NCBI GenBank assembly: GCA_900546515.1
Contig: URDG01000003.1
Location: 43,262 to 107,261, forward strand
Length of the DNA: 64,000 bases
Direction of reading: 5' to 3'
DNA from: an uncultured Eubacteriales bacterium
Lineage (GTDB): Bacteria; Bacillota; Clostridia; Oscillospirales; Oscillospiraceae
Part shown: piece after piece, positions 25,069 through 35,700 of the stretch
Layout: every line of letters begins with the position of its first letter
How positions within the stretch are numbered: the stretch's first letter is position 1
Program-made: the position numbers and the translations under genes
Notes under the pieces: model-generated
What the model was told of the DNA's origin: nothing
What the model saw: the letters and a program-made list of their open reading frames with translations, nothing else
Database searches by the model: none

Positions 25069-26271
25069 ATGTCGGCACTTAGCTACTGGATATGGCTTTC
25101 AAACGCGGAACTGAGCGTGCGGACGAAGGCCGCGCTCATGGAGCATTACGGCGACGCAGAGACGGCGTTTTTTGCGCCGGCGGGTGAGTTTGCGCACATA
25201 GAAGGTGTCAGCCGCGCGGATGCGGCGATACTTGAAAAGCGCGATATGAGCGATACGGCGCGCATAATAGAGGAATGCCAAGCGCAGGGCCTGAGTGTGA
25301 TAAGCTATCAGGACTCGGCATATCCCTCAAGGCTCAGGAACATATATGCTCCGCCTCCGGTGCTTTACGTTAAAGGGCGGCTGCCCGCAGTGGACGACAA
25401 CGCGGTGATAGCGGTAGTCGGGACAAGAAAGGCCACGCCGTACGGACTGAAGATGGCGCGTACGATAGCGGGGGAGATAGTCCGCTGCGGCGGCATCGTG
25501 ATTTCCGGTCTTACCTACGGCATAGACGCGGCAGCGGCTGAGGGCGCGCTGAACGCCGGCGGCATATGCGTGGGCGTACTTGGCACCGCGCATCAGGACG
25601 ACGCGGGCGTACTGTATGCCGGTGTGGCAGAGCGCGGCGCAGTCATAAGCGAGTATGCGCCCGGCTCACCCGCGCAGCGCAGCTTTTTCCGCGACAGGAA
25701 CCGTATCACGGCGGGACTTTCTGTCGGGGCAGTGGCCGTAGAAGCGCCCGAAAAGAGCGGCACGAGGCTTTTTGTAGCGGAAGCCGCGGCGCAGGGAAAA
25801 GAGATATTTGCAGTCCCCGGCAATGCCGACGCGAAGATGAGTGCCGGTACGATCGACATGCTCAAGGACGGGGCAAAGCCCGTGACCTGCGGCTGGGATG
25901 TCGTGAGCGAATTCGAGTACCTCTTCCCCGGCAAGCTTCGCAAAGCGCCCGCCTCGCGCGGCGAAACGCGCAGAATTGAAGCTGAAAGTGTCGAAAATGC
26001 CCCGGTTCTGCAGAAAGAAACAAAAAAAGTCATTGACAAGGAAAACGGCAGGCGCTATATTGACTTGAAAGACCAGCTCAGGGATCTCAGCGAGACCCAG
26101 CTGAAGATAATAACGGCGGTCGACAACGGCGGAACGCATATAGACGATATAATAGAGACTACCGGTCTCGGTACCGCCACTGTACTTGCCCAACTGACCG
26201 TTCTGGAGATAAAGGGCTACATACGCCGTGAGGCAGGGCGGCGCATCGCATTGAATACGGCAAAAAAGTGA
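25069..26271 (+). CDS. dprA: DNA-processing protein DprA
   Basis: A 400-residue protein that loads RecA on single-stranded DNA during transformation. It has a SAM-like N-terminal region (about 1-70), a Rossmann-like DNA_processg_A domain with YPSRLRNIYAPPPVLYVKG, VVGTRKATPYG, ISGLTYGIDAAAAEGAL, SEYAPGSPAQRSFFRDRNRI and VEAPEKSGTRLFVAEAAAQGKEIFAVPGN, and a C-terminal winged-helix (about 340-400). Length and domains are normal. topA follows nine bases downstream, an order common in Firmicutes. Most other competence genes are outside the window. Confidence 0.95.
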   Translation: MSALSYWIWLSNAELSVRTKAALMEHYGDAETAFFAPAGEFAHIEGVSRADAAILEKRDMSDTARIIEECQAQGLSVISYQDSAYPSRLRNIYAPPPVLYVKGRLPAVDDNAVIAVVGTRKATPYGLKMARTIAGEIVRCGGIVISGLTYGIDAAAAEGALNAGGICVGVLGTAHQDDAGVLYAGVAERGAVISEYAPGSPAQRSFFRDRNRITAGLSVGAVAVEAPEKSGTRLFVAEAAAQGKEIFAVPGNADAKMSAGTIDMLKDGAKPVTCGWDVVSEFEYLFPGKLRKAPASRGETRRIEAESVENAPVLQKETKKVIDKENGRRYIDLKDQLRDLSETQLKIITAVDNGGTHIDDIIETTGLGTATVLAQLTVLEIKGYIRREAGRRIALNTAKK

Positions 26272-26280
26272 GGAAACGTA

Positions 26281-28650
26281 ATGGCAAAAGCAAAGGAACT
26301 CGTCATAGTAGAGTCCCCGGCAAAGGCTAAGACTATAGAGAAATACCTTGGCAGCGGGTATAAGGTGACCGCGTCAATGGGACATCTGAGGGATCTGCCC
26401 AAGAGCAAGATGGGCGTGGATCTGGAGCACGGCTTCGAGCCGCAGTATATCCCGGTGAAGGATAAGCGCGAGCTCATAAACGAGCTGAAGAAGGAGTCCA
26501 AGGCGGCGTCGACCGTGTATCTTGCGACCGACCCGGACCGCGAGGGCGAGGCCATATCGTGGCACCTGAAGGAGCTGCTCGGGCTGGACGACGAGAAAGC
26601 AAAGCGGGTGACCTTCAACGAGATCACAAAAAAAGTCGTTACTGACAGCATACGGCACCCGCGCGCGATAGATCAGGACTTGGTCGACGCGCAGCAGGCA
26701 AGAAGAATACTCGACAGAATAGTGGGCTACAAGCTCTCGCCGCTTCTGTGGCGCAAGGTAAAGACAGGACTTTCCGCAGGCCGTGTGCAGTCCGTTGCGA
26801 CGCGCATGGTGGTTGACCGGGAAGAGGAGATAAAGAACTTCATCAGCGAGGAATACTGGCTTCTCGACGCATATCTCAACTGCGGGGAGAATACCGGCAG
26901 CTTTGCTGCGCGCTTTTACGGCAAGGGCGGCAAAAAGACGGAGCTGCACAGCGAAGCCGAAGTCAACGAGGTAATAGAGGCGGTGAAGAGCGCGCCTTTC
27001 ATCATAAAGTCCGTCAAGCGCGGCGAAAAGCAGAAGTCTCCCGCGCCTCCGTTCATCACCTCCACGCTGCAGCAGGAGGCGTCGCGCCGCCTCGGCATGA
27101 CGCCGCGCCGCACCATGTCCATCGCGCAGCAGCTCTATGAGGGCGTGGAGATAAGCGGACAGGGCAGCGTGGGTCTCATCACCTACATGCGTACCGACTC
27201 GCTGCGTCTTTCGGACGAGGCGCTCGGCGCGGCGCGCACGTATATCGCGGCGCGCTACGGAGAGCGCTACTGCCCGGCAGCACCCCGCCATTTCAAGACC
27301 AAGGCCGGCGCGCAGGACGCGCACGAGGCCATACGTCCCACGGATATAAATCTTACGCCGGAGCTTCTGCGCAAGGATCTGACGCAGGAGCAGTACAGGC
27401 TGTACCGCCTGATCTGGGGCCGCTTTACGGCATGCCAGATGGCAAACGCGGTATATGACAGCGTCGCCGTAGAGACGGAGAGCGCGGGCTGCGCTTTCCG
27501 CGCAAATTATTCCGAGATGAAATTCCCCGGCTACACGGCGGTATACGAGGAGACAAAGGATGAAGAGAGCGCGGAGATAGATAATCCCCTGCCGAGTCTC
27601 AGCGAGGGGCAGCAGGTGTACCTCGACAAGATGGTGCCGGACCAGCAGTTCACGCAGCCGCCTGCCCGCTATACGGAGGCGACGCTCATACGCGCGATGG
27701 AGGAAAAGGGCATAGGCCGTCCGTCGACCTACGCGCCGACGATATCGACGATAACCTCCCACGACTATGTGATAAAGGAGGGCAAGTATCTGCGCCCGAC
27801 TCCGCTCGGCGAAGTAGTGACCCAGCTGATGAAGGAGCATTTTGCCGACATCGTGGATCTCAAATTCACAAACCACATGGAGGCGGAGCTCGACGAGATA
27901 GAGAGCGGCAAGGCCGAATGGCGCGCCGTGCTCGGCGATTTTTACAAGGACTTCAACTCCGAGTATGAGCAGGCCGAGAAAGAACTCGACGGAGTGAAAA
28001 TAAAGGTGCCGGATGTGCTCAGCGATGAGTATTGCGACGTGTGCGGCCGGCAGATGGTGGTCAAGAAGGGCAAATTCGGCTATTTTCTGGCCTGCCCCGG
28101 CTTCCCTGAGTGCACCTTTACAAAGCCGATCGTCGTGGAAATGCCGGGCAAATGCCCCAAGTGCGGCGGAAGGATACTCAAGCGCACGTCAAAGAAGGGC
28201 TACGTGTTCTATGCCTGCGAGCGCGGCACGGACTGCGGCTTTATCACATGGGATGTGCCGACGAAGGATTTCTGCCCGGCCTGCGGCAAGACGATGTTCA
28301 AGCGCAGCGGCCGCGGCTACGCGAAACCCTTCTGCATAAATGAGGAGTGCGTAAACTTCGTGCCGGAGGATCAGCGCGGCTACAAGAAAAAGACAAAGCC
28401 GGCCGGGGACGGCGGCACGGGGGAGACCTCTGCGGCGGAGACAGCTCCGGCAGAAGAAAAGCCCGCAAAGAAAACCGCCGCGAAGAAGCCGGCGGCAAAA
28501 AAGAGCACGGCCGGTAAGAAAGCGGCATCCGGAAAGACTGCGGCAAAGGCGGACGAAAAGAAACCGGCGGCTAAAAAGACAGCCGCAAAGAGAACGCCCG
28601 CTAAAAAGACTGCCGCGAAAAAGAGCACAGAAGAAAAGACGAAGGAATAA
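26281..28650 (+). CDS. topA: DNA topoisomerase I, with zinc ribbons and a lysine-rich tail
   Basis: A 789-residue type IA topoisomerase relaxing negative supercoils. The Toprim domain has VIVESPAKAKTIEKYLG (about 8-24) and TDPDREGEAISWHL; the catalytic tyrosine is in GLITYMRTDS (about residue 303). Three four-cysteine zinc ribbons follow between about 580 and 700 (CDVCGRQM, CPKCGGRI, CPACGKTM). The last 70 or so residues form a low-complexity Ala/Lys/Pro tail made of repeated AAKK and PAKK units, like histone H1 or mycobacterial TopA tails, probably for extra DNA binding. trmFO starts four bases after the stop. Confidence 0.96.
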   Translation: MAKAKELVIVESPAKAKTIEKYLGSGYKVTASMGHLRDLPKSKMGVDLEHGFEPQYIPVKDKRELINELKKESKAASTVYLATDPDREGEAISWHLKELLGLDDEKAKRVTFNEITKKVVTDSIRHPRAIDQDLVDAQQARRILDRIVGYKLSPLLWRKVKTGLSAGRVQSVATRMVVDREEEIKNFISEEYWLLDAYLNCGENTGSFAARFYGKGGKKTELHSEAEVNEVIEAVKSAPFIIKSVKRGEKQKSPAPPFITSTLQQEASRRLGMTPRRTMSIAQQLYEGVEISGQGSVGLITYMRTDSLRLSDEALGAARTYIAARYGERYCPAAPRHFKTKAGAQDAHEAIRPTDINLTPELLRKDLTQEQYRLYRLIWGRFTACQMANAVYDSVAVETESAGCAFRANYSEMKFPGYTAVYEETKDEESAEIDNPLPSLSEGQQVYLDKMVPDQQFTQPPARYTEATLIRAMEEKGIGRPSTYAPTISTITSHDYVIKEGKYLRPTPLGEVVTQLMKEHFADIVDLKFTNHMEAELDEIESGKAEWRAVLGDFYKDFNSEYEQAEKELDGVKIKVPDVLSDEYCDVCGRQMVVKKGKFGYFLACPGFPECTFTKPIVVEMPGKCPKCGGRILKRTSKKGYVFYACERGTDCGFITWDVPTKDFCPACGKTMFKRSGRGYAKPFCINEECVNFVPEDQRGYKKKTKPAGDGGTGETSAAETAPAEEKPAKKTAAKKPAAKKSTAGKKAASGKTAAKADEKKPAAKKTAAKRTPAKKTAAKKSTEEKTKE

Positions 28651-28653
28651 TAC

Positions 28654-29967
28654 ATGGAAAAAGTAACTGTCCTCGGCGCCGGCTTGGCCGGAAGCGAATG
28701 TACATGGCAGCTGGCAAAGCGCGGCATACCTGTGCGCCTTGTAGAGATGAAGCCCGGTAAAATGACGCCGGCGCACTCTTCGGCGTATTTTGCTGAGCTC
28801 GTCTGCTCCAACTCGCTGAGAAGCGATGAGCTTTCCAACGCGGTGGGTCTGCTGAAAGCGGAGATGCGGAAAATGGATTCGCTCATAATGGAGAGCGCGG
28901 ACAAAAACCGCGTTGCGGCGGGCGGCGCGCTGGCTGTGGACAGAGCAGGATTTTCAAGGTATATAACCGAGAAGCTGGCTTCGCTTGAAAACGTTGAAAT
29001 AGTAAACGAAGAGGCGGCGGAGATCCCGGAGGGCGAGGTCGTCATTGCGACGGGGCCGCTGTCGAGCGACGCCATCGCGGAAAAGATCGCCGCGCTCTGC
29101 CCTGAGAGCGATCTGCATTTTTACGATGCGGTAGCGCCGATAGTCACGCTTGAGAGCGTGGACATGGAGAGCGCGTTTTTTGCCTCGCGCTACGATAAGG
29201 GCACTGCCGACTATGTCAACTGCCCGATGGATAAGGACGAGTATCTGGCGTTTGTCGGGGAACTCGTGAACGCCAGAGAGGCCGAGGTGCACGGTTTTGA
29301 CGACGGCGGCGTATTTGAAGGCTGCATGCCGGTGGAGGTCATGGCCCGCCGCGGGGTCGACACACTGCGTTATGGCCCGCTCAAGCCCGTCGGATTGAAA
29401 GACCCGCGCACGGGCCGCGAGAATTATGCGGTCGTGCAGCTCAGGCGCGACAATGCCGAGGGAACGATATACAACATGGTCGGTTTCCAGACACACCTGA
29501 CATGGGGCGAGCAGCGGCGTGTGTTTTCAATGATCCCGGCGCTGAAGAATGCGGAGTTCGTGCGCTACGGCGTCATGCACCGCAACACCTATCTCAACAG
29601 TCCGCAGCTGCTCGACAGGTATTACCGCCTGCGCACAGAGCCGCGCATCAGCTTCGCCGGACAGATGACCGGCGTGGAGGGTTATGTTGAGTCGGCTGCG
29701 TCCGGAATGCTTGTCGGTATAGAGACGGCGGCGCGCGTGCTCGGCATGGAGCCTGTGAATTTTCCGCAGGAGACCGCGACCGGGGCGCTGGCGCTGTACA
29801 TATCCGGCGGCAGTGTGGGCGACTTCCAGCCGATGAACGTCAACTTCGGCATAATCTCGCCGCTTGGCTACAGAGTGAAGGGCAAGAGAAACAAGAACGC
29901 GGAGATATCGAAGCGTTCGCTTGAGATAATAGACCAACTGATGACAAAGGAGGTATTCACGCGGTGA
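28654..29967 (+). CDS. trmFO: tRNA (uracil-5)-methyltransferase, folate/FAD-dependent (TrmFO)
   Basis: A 437-residue flavoprotein that forms m5U54 in the T-loop of tRNA using methylene-tetrahydrofolate. The FAD motif is VLGAGLAGSECTWQLA (about 5-20); VCSNSLRSDELSNAVGLLKAEMR and ATGPLSSDAIAEKI are typical, as is the C-terminal GALALYISGG and FQPMNVNFGI. Length is normal. The stop overlaps the plsX start. It is downstream of topA, as in Bacillus. Confidence 0.95.
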   Translation: MEKVTVLGAGLAGSECTWQLAKRGIPVRLVEMKPGKMTPAHSSAYFAELVCSNSLRSDELSNAVGLLKAEMRKMDSLIMESADKNRVAAGGALAVDRAGFSRYITEKLASLENVEIVNEEAAEIPEGEVVIATGPLSSDAIAEKIAALCPESDLHFYDAVAPIVTLESVDMESAFFASRYDKGTADYVNCPMDKDEYLAFVGELVNAREAEVHGFDDGGVFEGCMPVEVMARRGVDTLRYGPLKPVGLKDPRTGRENYAVVQLRRDNAEGTIYNMVGFQTHLTWGEQRRVFSMIPALKNAEFVRYGVMHRNTYLNSPQLLDRYYRLRTEPRISFAGQMTGVEGYVESAASGMLVGIETAARVLGMEPVNFPQETATGALALYISGGSVGDFQPMNVNFGIISPLGYRVKGKRNKNAEISKRSLEIIDQLMTKEVFTR

Positions 29968-30980
29968 GGATAATCATAGACGCAATGGGCGGCGACAATG
30001 CGCCGGAAGAGATAGTAAAAGGTGCGGTCAGAGCAAAAAGAGAGCTTGGCGTCGATGTGACGCTCGTGGGCATTGAGGACAGGGTAAGGGCCTGCCTTGA
30101 GGCCGAGGGCTGCGGCGATATAGACGTCGTGAATGCCAGCGAGGTGATCACCATGGAGGACGATCCCAGCACGGCCACGCGCCGCAAAAAGGATTCGTCG
30201 ATGGCTGTCGCACTCACGATGCTCAAAGACGGAAAGGGCGACGCGGTCGTCTCCGCAGGCAGTACCGGCGCGCTGCTCACCGGGGCAACGCTCACGGTCA
30301 AGCGCATACACGGTATCCGCCGGGCGGCTCTCGCACCGGTGCTCCCGGCAGGCGAGCACGGCGTGATGCTCATTGACTGCGGCGCGAATGTGGAGTGCAC
30401 CGCAGAATATCTGCTGCAATTTGCGTTCATGGGCAGCTTCTATGCAAAGAAGATAATGGGCTGTGAAAACCCCAGAGTCGGGCTTCTCAATGTCGGCACA
30501 GAGGATACCAAGGGCGGCACGCTCCAGCATCAGGCGTTCGCGCTGCTCAGGCAGGCCGGAGAAGAGGGCAGGATAAACTTCATCGGCAATGTCGAGGGGA
30601 CGGACGTGTTCGCGGGCAAGGCTGAGGTCGTTGTGACAGACGGCTTCACCGGTAATGTGCTTCTCAAGACGACCGAGGGCGTTATCAAGTACATGATGGG
30701 CGCGCTCAAGGGCGTTTTCTATAAAAATACGTTCAACAAGCTTGCCGCGGCAGTGTTGAAGGGCGACCTGAAGGAAATGAAGAAATCGATGGATGTAAAC
30801 GAGGTCGGCGGCACGGCGCTCGTCGGGATCTCAAAGCCGGTCATAAAGGCGCACGGCTCGTCCAACGCCGCGTGCATCTTTGCTGCGGTCCGTCAGGCCA
30901 TAGCCTTTGCTGATTCCGGCATTATCGGCGACATCTGTGAGAATATCGAATACATGAAGATCAAGAGCGAACAGGTATAA
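29964..30980 (+). CDS. plsX: Phosphate acyltransferase PlsX
   Basis: A 338-residue enzyme making acyl-phosphate from acyl-ACP for phospholipid synthesis. It begins RIIIDAMGGDNAPEEIVKGA and contains ALTMLKDGKGDAVVSAGSTGALL, GVMLIDCGANVECT and VTDGFTGNVLLKTTEG. The start is GTG overlapping the trmFO stop (GTGA). In many Firmicutes plsX is followed by fabD, fabG or acpP before rnc; here rnc follows at once and acpP lies at 48.4 kb. Confidence 0.95.
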   Translation: MRIIIDAMGGDNAPEEIVKGAVRAKRELGVDVTLVGIEDRVRACLEAEGCGDIDVVNASEVITMEDDPSTATRRKKDSSMAVALTMLKDGKGDAVVSAGSTGALLTGATLTVKRIHGIRRAALAPVLPAGEHGVMLIDCGANVECTAEYLLQFAFMGSFYAKKIMGCENPRVGLLNVGTEDTKGGTLQHQAFALLRQAGEEGRINFIGNVEGTDVFAGKAEVVVTDGFTGNVLLKTTEGVIKYMMGALKGVFYKNTFNKLAAAVLKGDLKEMKKSMDVNEVGGTALVGISKPVIKAHGSSNAACIFAAVRQAIAFADSGIIGDICENIEYMKIKSEQV

Positions 30981-31657
30981 TGGAAAAGCTTGAAAGCAAA
31001 ATAGGATATAGTTTCAAGGACAAAAAACTGCTCCAGACCGCGCTTACGCACAGCTCCTATGCAAATGAACGCCATGGGGAAGGCGAGAGCTATGAGCGCC
31101 TTGAGTTTCTGGGCGACTCCATTCTCGGCGCCGTGACGGCGGACTTCCTTTACCGGCATGAGCCGAAGCTCCCCGAGGGCAGGATGACGAAGCTGCGCGC
31201 GGAGCTGGTATGCGAGACGAGTCTTCACAAGGTCGCGCTCGAGCTTGGACTGGGGCGGTATATGCGCCTCGGCCGCGGCGAGGAGCACACCGGCGGACGT
31301 GAGCGCCCCTCGATACTCGCGGACATGGTGGAGTCGATCATCGCGGCAATGTATATAGATTCCGGCAGCATCGAGGAGTCCAGGCGCTTCGTCATGGACA
31401 GAATACTCAGCCGCGCCGAGCTTGGCGAGCAGCACCGCTCCGCCGATTATAAGACGCAGCTTCAGGAGTTCGTGCAGAAAAAGAGCGATCAGCACATAAG
31501 CTATGAGCTTGCCGGGGAGAGCGGGCCGGATCACAACAAAGTGTTCACCTTCAGGGTCTATATAAACGGCGCCGCCGCCGGAGAAGGCAGCGGCAGGACG
31601 AAGAAGGAGGCCGAGCAGATGGCGGCCTGCCGGGCGCTGGAGGCGCTCAACGCATGA
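30980..31657 (+). CDS. rnc: Ribonuclease III
   Basis: A 225-residue double-strand-specific endoribonuclease for rRNA and mRNA processing. The catalytic domain has YERLEFLGDSILGAVTADFLY (about 38-58, signature ExLEFLGDS) and DMVESIIAAMYIDSG with the second metal-binding acidic residues. The C-terminal dsRNA-binding domain (about 150-225) ends with GEGSGRTKKEAEQMAACRALEAL. The start overlaps the plsX stop by one base and the stop overlaps the next gene. Confidence 0.96.
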   Translation: MEKLESKIGYSFKDKKLLQTALTHSSYANERHGEGESYERLEFLGDSILGAVTADFLYRHEPKLPEGRMTKLRAELVCETSLHKVALELGLGRYMRLGRGEEHTGGRERPSILADMVESIIAAMYIDSGSIEESRRFVMDRILSRAELGEQHRSADYKTQLQEFVQKKSDQHISYELAGESGPDHNKVFTFRVYINGAAAGEGSGRTKKEAEQMAACRALEALNA

Positions 31658-32673
31658 GCGCGCGGGAGAGCATTATTCCGGTGTTCGTGCCGCACCTCGG
31701 CTGCCCGAACGACTGCGTGTTCTGCAACCAGCGCAGGATCTCCGGCAGCACGGTGCCGGCAACGGCAGAGGATGTTGAAAAAGCAATAGAGGACGCAGCC
31801 GCCTTGCCCCGCACAGGGGCGAAGCGGCAGTTGGCGTTTTACGGGGGCAGCTTTACGGCCATCCCGATACATGAGCAGACCGCGCTTCTCGCCGCGGCGA
31901 AGGCGCATCTTGACAGCGGAGACATCGACGCCATACGCCTTTCCACAAGGCCGGACGCGATAGACGGCGCGGTACTCAAACGCCTGAAGGCCTATGGCGT
32001 GGAGACGATAGAGCTCGGCGCGCAGTCGATGTGCGAAGAGGTGCTGCAGCTCACGGGACGCGGGCATACGGCGCTGGATGTGGAGAAAGCCTCGCTGATG
32101 ATACGCGAGGCGGGCTTCCGGCTCATATTGCAGATGATGACGGGTCTGCCCGGAGACAGCGTGGAGCGCAGTGTGGAGACGGCAAAGAGGATAATTGCCC
32201 TGAAGCCCGACGGCGTGCGCATATATCCGACGGTGATAGTGCGCGACACGGCGCTTTTCGACCTGTGGAAGGCGGGACGCTATAAGGAGCACACCGTGGA
32301 GGACGCAGTGGAATACTGCGCGCGGCTTGTGCCGCTGTTCGACGCTGCGGGGATACCTGTCATCCGTCTGGGGCTCAATCCGACGGAGGAGCTTTCCGGC
32401 GGAGCCGCGGCGGGCGGCGCGTATCATCCGGCGCTGGGCGAGCTTGTGAAAAGCCGCATAATGCTTGAGCGGGCGGAGGCACTGCTGCGCGGCACGGAGC
32501 GCGGCAGCGCGGTAGTTCTGGGCGTCGCCGCGTCCAAAATGAGCCAGCTCATCGGCCAGCACAGGCAGAACTCCGAGAAGCTCACGCACGAATTTGGCCT
32601 GCGTTCACTGAAAATAAAACCGGCGGACGTAAGCGGCGATGAGATCGTGATACTTTCCGTTGAAAAAGAATGA
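31654..32673 (+). CDS. Elp3-like radical SAM protein
   Basis: A 339-residue radical SAM enzyme. The cluster motif is CPNDCVFC (C-x3-C-x2-C, about 17-24), followed by FYGGSFTAIP, RLSTRPDAID and MTGLPGD. It resembles the radical SAM half of Elp3 but lacks the C-terminal acetyltransferase domain. This stand-alone form commonly sits between rnc and smc in Clostridia; I know of no proven function. It overlaps rnc by four bases. The -35 of the smc promoter is inside its last codons. Confidence 0.85.
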   Translation: MSARESIIPVFVPHLGCPNDCVFCNQRRISGSTVPATAEDVEKAIEDAAALPRTGAKRQLAFYGGSFTAIPIHEQTALLAAAKAHLDSGDIDAIRLSTRPDAIDGAVLKRLKAYGVETIELGAQSMCEEVLQLTGRGHTALDVEKASLMIREAGFRLILQMMTGLPGDSVERSVETAKRIIALKPDGVRIYPTVIVRDTALFDLWKAGRYKEHTVEDAVEYCARLVPLFDAAGIPVIRLGLNPTEELSGGAAAGGAYHPALGELVKSRIMLERAEALLRGTERGSAVVLGVAASKMSQLIGQHRQNSEKLTHEFGLRSLKIKPADVSGDEIVILSVEKE

Positions 32674-32688
32674 GAATCATAGTATAAT
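32660..32688 (+). promoter_or_regulatory. SigA-type promoter for smc
   Basis: TTGAAA (32660-32665), a 17-base spacer and TATAAT (32683-32688), overlapping the end of the radical SAM gene and about 35 bases before the smc start. Confidence 0.7.
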
Positions 32689-32722
32689 ATATCGCTAGTT
32701 TTTTGTAATTGAGGTTTTTCAT

Positions 32723-35700
32723 TTGTATTTAAAGGCATTGGAGATACAGGGCTTCAAGTCCTTCGCGGACAAGACCCGTCTCACATTTGAAAAAGATATA
32801 ACCGCCATCGTCGGCCCGAACGGCTCCGGCAAGTCAAACATTTCCGACGCGATACTGTGGGTCATGGGCGAGCAGCGCACGAAGGCTCTGCGCGGCAGCA
32901 AGATGGAGGACGTTATATTCGGCGGCACGGAGAAGCGCGGCGCGCTCGGCTTTGCGCAGGTCAGCCTCGTGATAGATAACTCCGCGCACATATTCGACAG
33001 CGACAGCAGCGAGATCATGCTCACGCGCCGCTATTACCGCAGCGGTGAGAGCGAGTATTATATCAACAAGCAGCCCGTCAGGCTCAAGGATATAAACAGC
33101 CTCCTTATGGATACCGGACTCGGCCGCGACGGGTACTCGATAATCGGCCAGGGCAAGATCGCGGAGATCGTGTCCAGCAAGAGCGCGGACAGGCGCGAGG
33201 TCTTTGAAGAGGCCGCAGGCATATCGCGCTTCCGTTACCGCAAGGAGGAAGCCGAAAACAAGCTCGGCAAAACAGAGGAAAACCTGCTGCGCATAAACGA
33301 CAAAATAGAAGAACTCGAAATGCAGGTCGGACCGCTGAAAAAGCAGTCGGAGACCGCAAAGCGCTACCTCAGGCTGAGGGACGAGCTGAGGATAAAGGAA
33401 ATATCCGTATGGATGACGACGCTGGACAAGCTCCATGAGCAGGCGGAGTACGTCAACAGGGAGTACGAGCAGGTCAGCGGCACGCTCGAACAGGCGCGGC
33501 ATGAGCTGAAGGCGCTGTATGCATCGTCCGACAGCATAACAGAGCGCATGCACCGGAAGGATATAGAGAGCGAACAGGCGAGAGAGCGCCTTTCCGCCGC
33601 CGAGGCCACGGCCTCGGAGTGCGAGGCGAATGTCGCCGTCATCAAGGCCAATGTTGAGAGCAGCGTTGAGAGCAAGGAGCGCATGCTCCGTGAGCTTGCA
33701 GAGCAGGAGAGCCGCGTCGGCGAGATCAGAAGCCGCATAGACGAGGCGAACGGACGCATCGCAGAAATAAAAAAACAGCTCTCGGAGCTTGCGGATGAGC
33801 AGCAGTCCAACACCAATGTGCTCGACGGCTGCCGCATGAAGCTCAAAAGCCGCGAGGATGCGCTCAGCATGATAAACGAGAGGGCCACGAAGCTTCAGGT
33901 AGACGGACGCAGCATGGATTCGCGCATTGCGATGCTTACCGAGATGGAGAAAGACTTTGAGGGCTACTCAAAGGCGGTAAGAACCGTCATGCGCGAGTCC
34001 GCGCGCGGCAATCTGCGCGGCGTGCACGGACCGGTGGCAAACCTTGTGCGCGCCGGGAGCGAGTGCGCGCTTGCGATAGAGACGGCGTTGGGCGCGGCGG
34101 CGCAGAACATCGTCGTCGACAGTCAGAACGACGGCCGCAACGCCATAGAGATGCTCAAGCGCATGGACGCCGGCCGCGCGACTTTCCTGCCGCTGGACGC
34201 TGTACGCGGCAATATCATGAACAACGCGCCGGAGCGCGATCCCGGCTTCGTCGGCATAGCCTATGAGCTCGTAAAATTCGACGAGAGATATAAAAATATA
34301 TTTGCGAACCTTCTCGGACGCACGGTAGTGGCCGAGAGCCTGGCGGACGCCGTGCGCATGTCGAGGCAGAGCGGCAACTCTCTGCGCATCGTAACGCTCG
34401 ACGGACAGCTAATAAATGCAGGCGGCTCCATGACCGGCGGCAGCGCCGCAAAGGGCAGCGGGATACTCTCCCGCGCAAATGAGCTTGAAAAGCTGAAAAA
34501 GCAGCGTGTCAGGCTTGCGGAGAACGAGAAGAGCTGTGCGGAGGAGCTGGCAAGGGCAAAGTCCGGCCTTGAGGCCGTCAGATACCAGCTCGACATGGCG
34601 CTGGAGGATCAGGCGGAGCTCAAGAGCCGCCAGTCCTCACTTGAAGCGGAGGCGAGAGCCACTGAAAGCTCGGCAGGCCAGCTGTGCGCGCTTCTTGCAA
34701 GCCTCTCCGGCGACAGCGAGCAGCGCCGTGCGCTCGTAGAGACGCATGAGCGCCGTATAGCCGGCTTCAAGGAGCGTCAGCGCGAAAAGGAAGAGCAGCT
34801 CGCCGGGATAAACGAGAAGATCGCCGGCATAAAGCAGGAGATCGCGGACATTGCGGCGAAGAAGCTTGAGCTTGAGGGCAGGCGCACAAGGAACGACAAG
34901 GACGCGCAGCAGCGCAATTCGGATATTATCGACCTGCAGAACCGCGGCGCAAAGCTGGAGCAGAAAAAGCTTGCCGCCGATCTTGAGGAGAAGCAGCTGC
35001 TTGACAAGCTCTGGGATAACTATGAGCTGAGCCACAGCGCCGCTGCCGCGCTGAGGCAGGAGGTGCCGAATCTTCCCAAGGCCAACAGGGAGATAAGCGA
35101 GCTGAGGCGTGAGATAAGCTCCCTCGGCAGCCCGAATATCGGCGCGATCGAGGAATACGAGCGAGTGAACACCCGCTATGAATTTCTTGCCGGACAGCGG
35201 GACGACGTGGAAAAGGCGAAGAGCGAGCTCGTGGGCATAATAAATGATATAACCGGCGAGATGAAGGCGGTGTTCACCGAGCGCTTCAGAGAGATAGACA
35301 GCTGCTTCAGGCAGACCTTCCTTGAACTCTTCGGCGGCGGCAAGGCCGCGCTTGTGCTGGAGGATGAGAGCGATGTGCTCAACTGCGGGATAGACATCAA
35401 GGTCCAGCCGCCCGGCAAAGCGCTTTCAAATATAAGCCTTCTCTCCGGCGGCGAGATGGCTTTCGTGGCAATAGCGCTGTATTTTGCGATACTCAAGGTA
35501 CGCCCGACGCCGTTTTGCGTGATGGATGAGATCGAGGCCGCGCTCGACGAGGCAAACGTCAGCCGCTATGCGCAGTATATGCGCCGCATGTCCGACAAGA
35601 CGCAGTTTCTTGTCATCACCCACCGCCGCGGCACCATGGAGGAGGCGGACATGCTCTACGGCGTGACCATGCAGGAAAAGGGCGTTTCCACGGTCATAGA

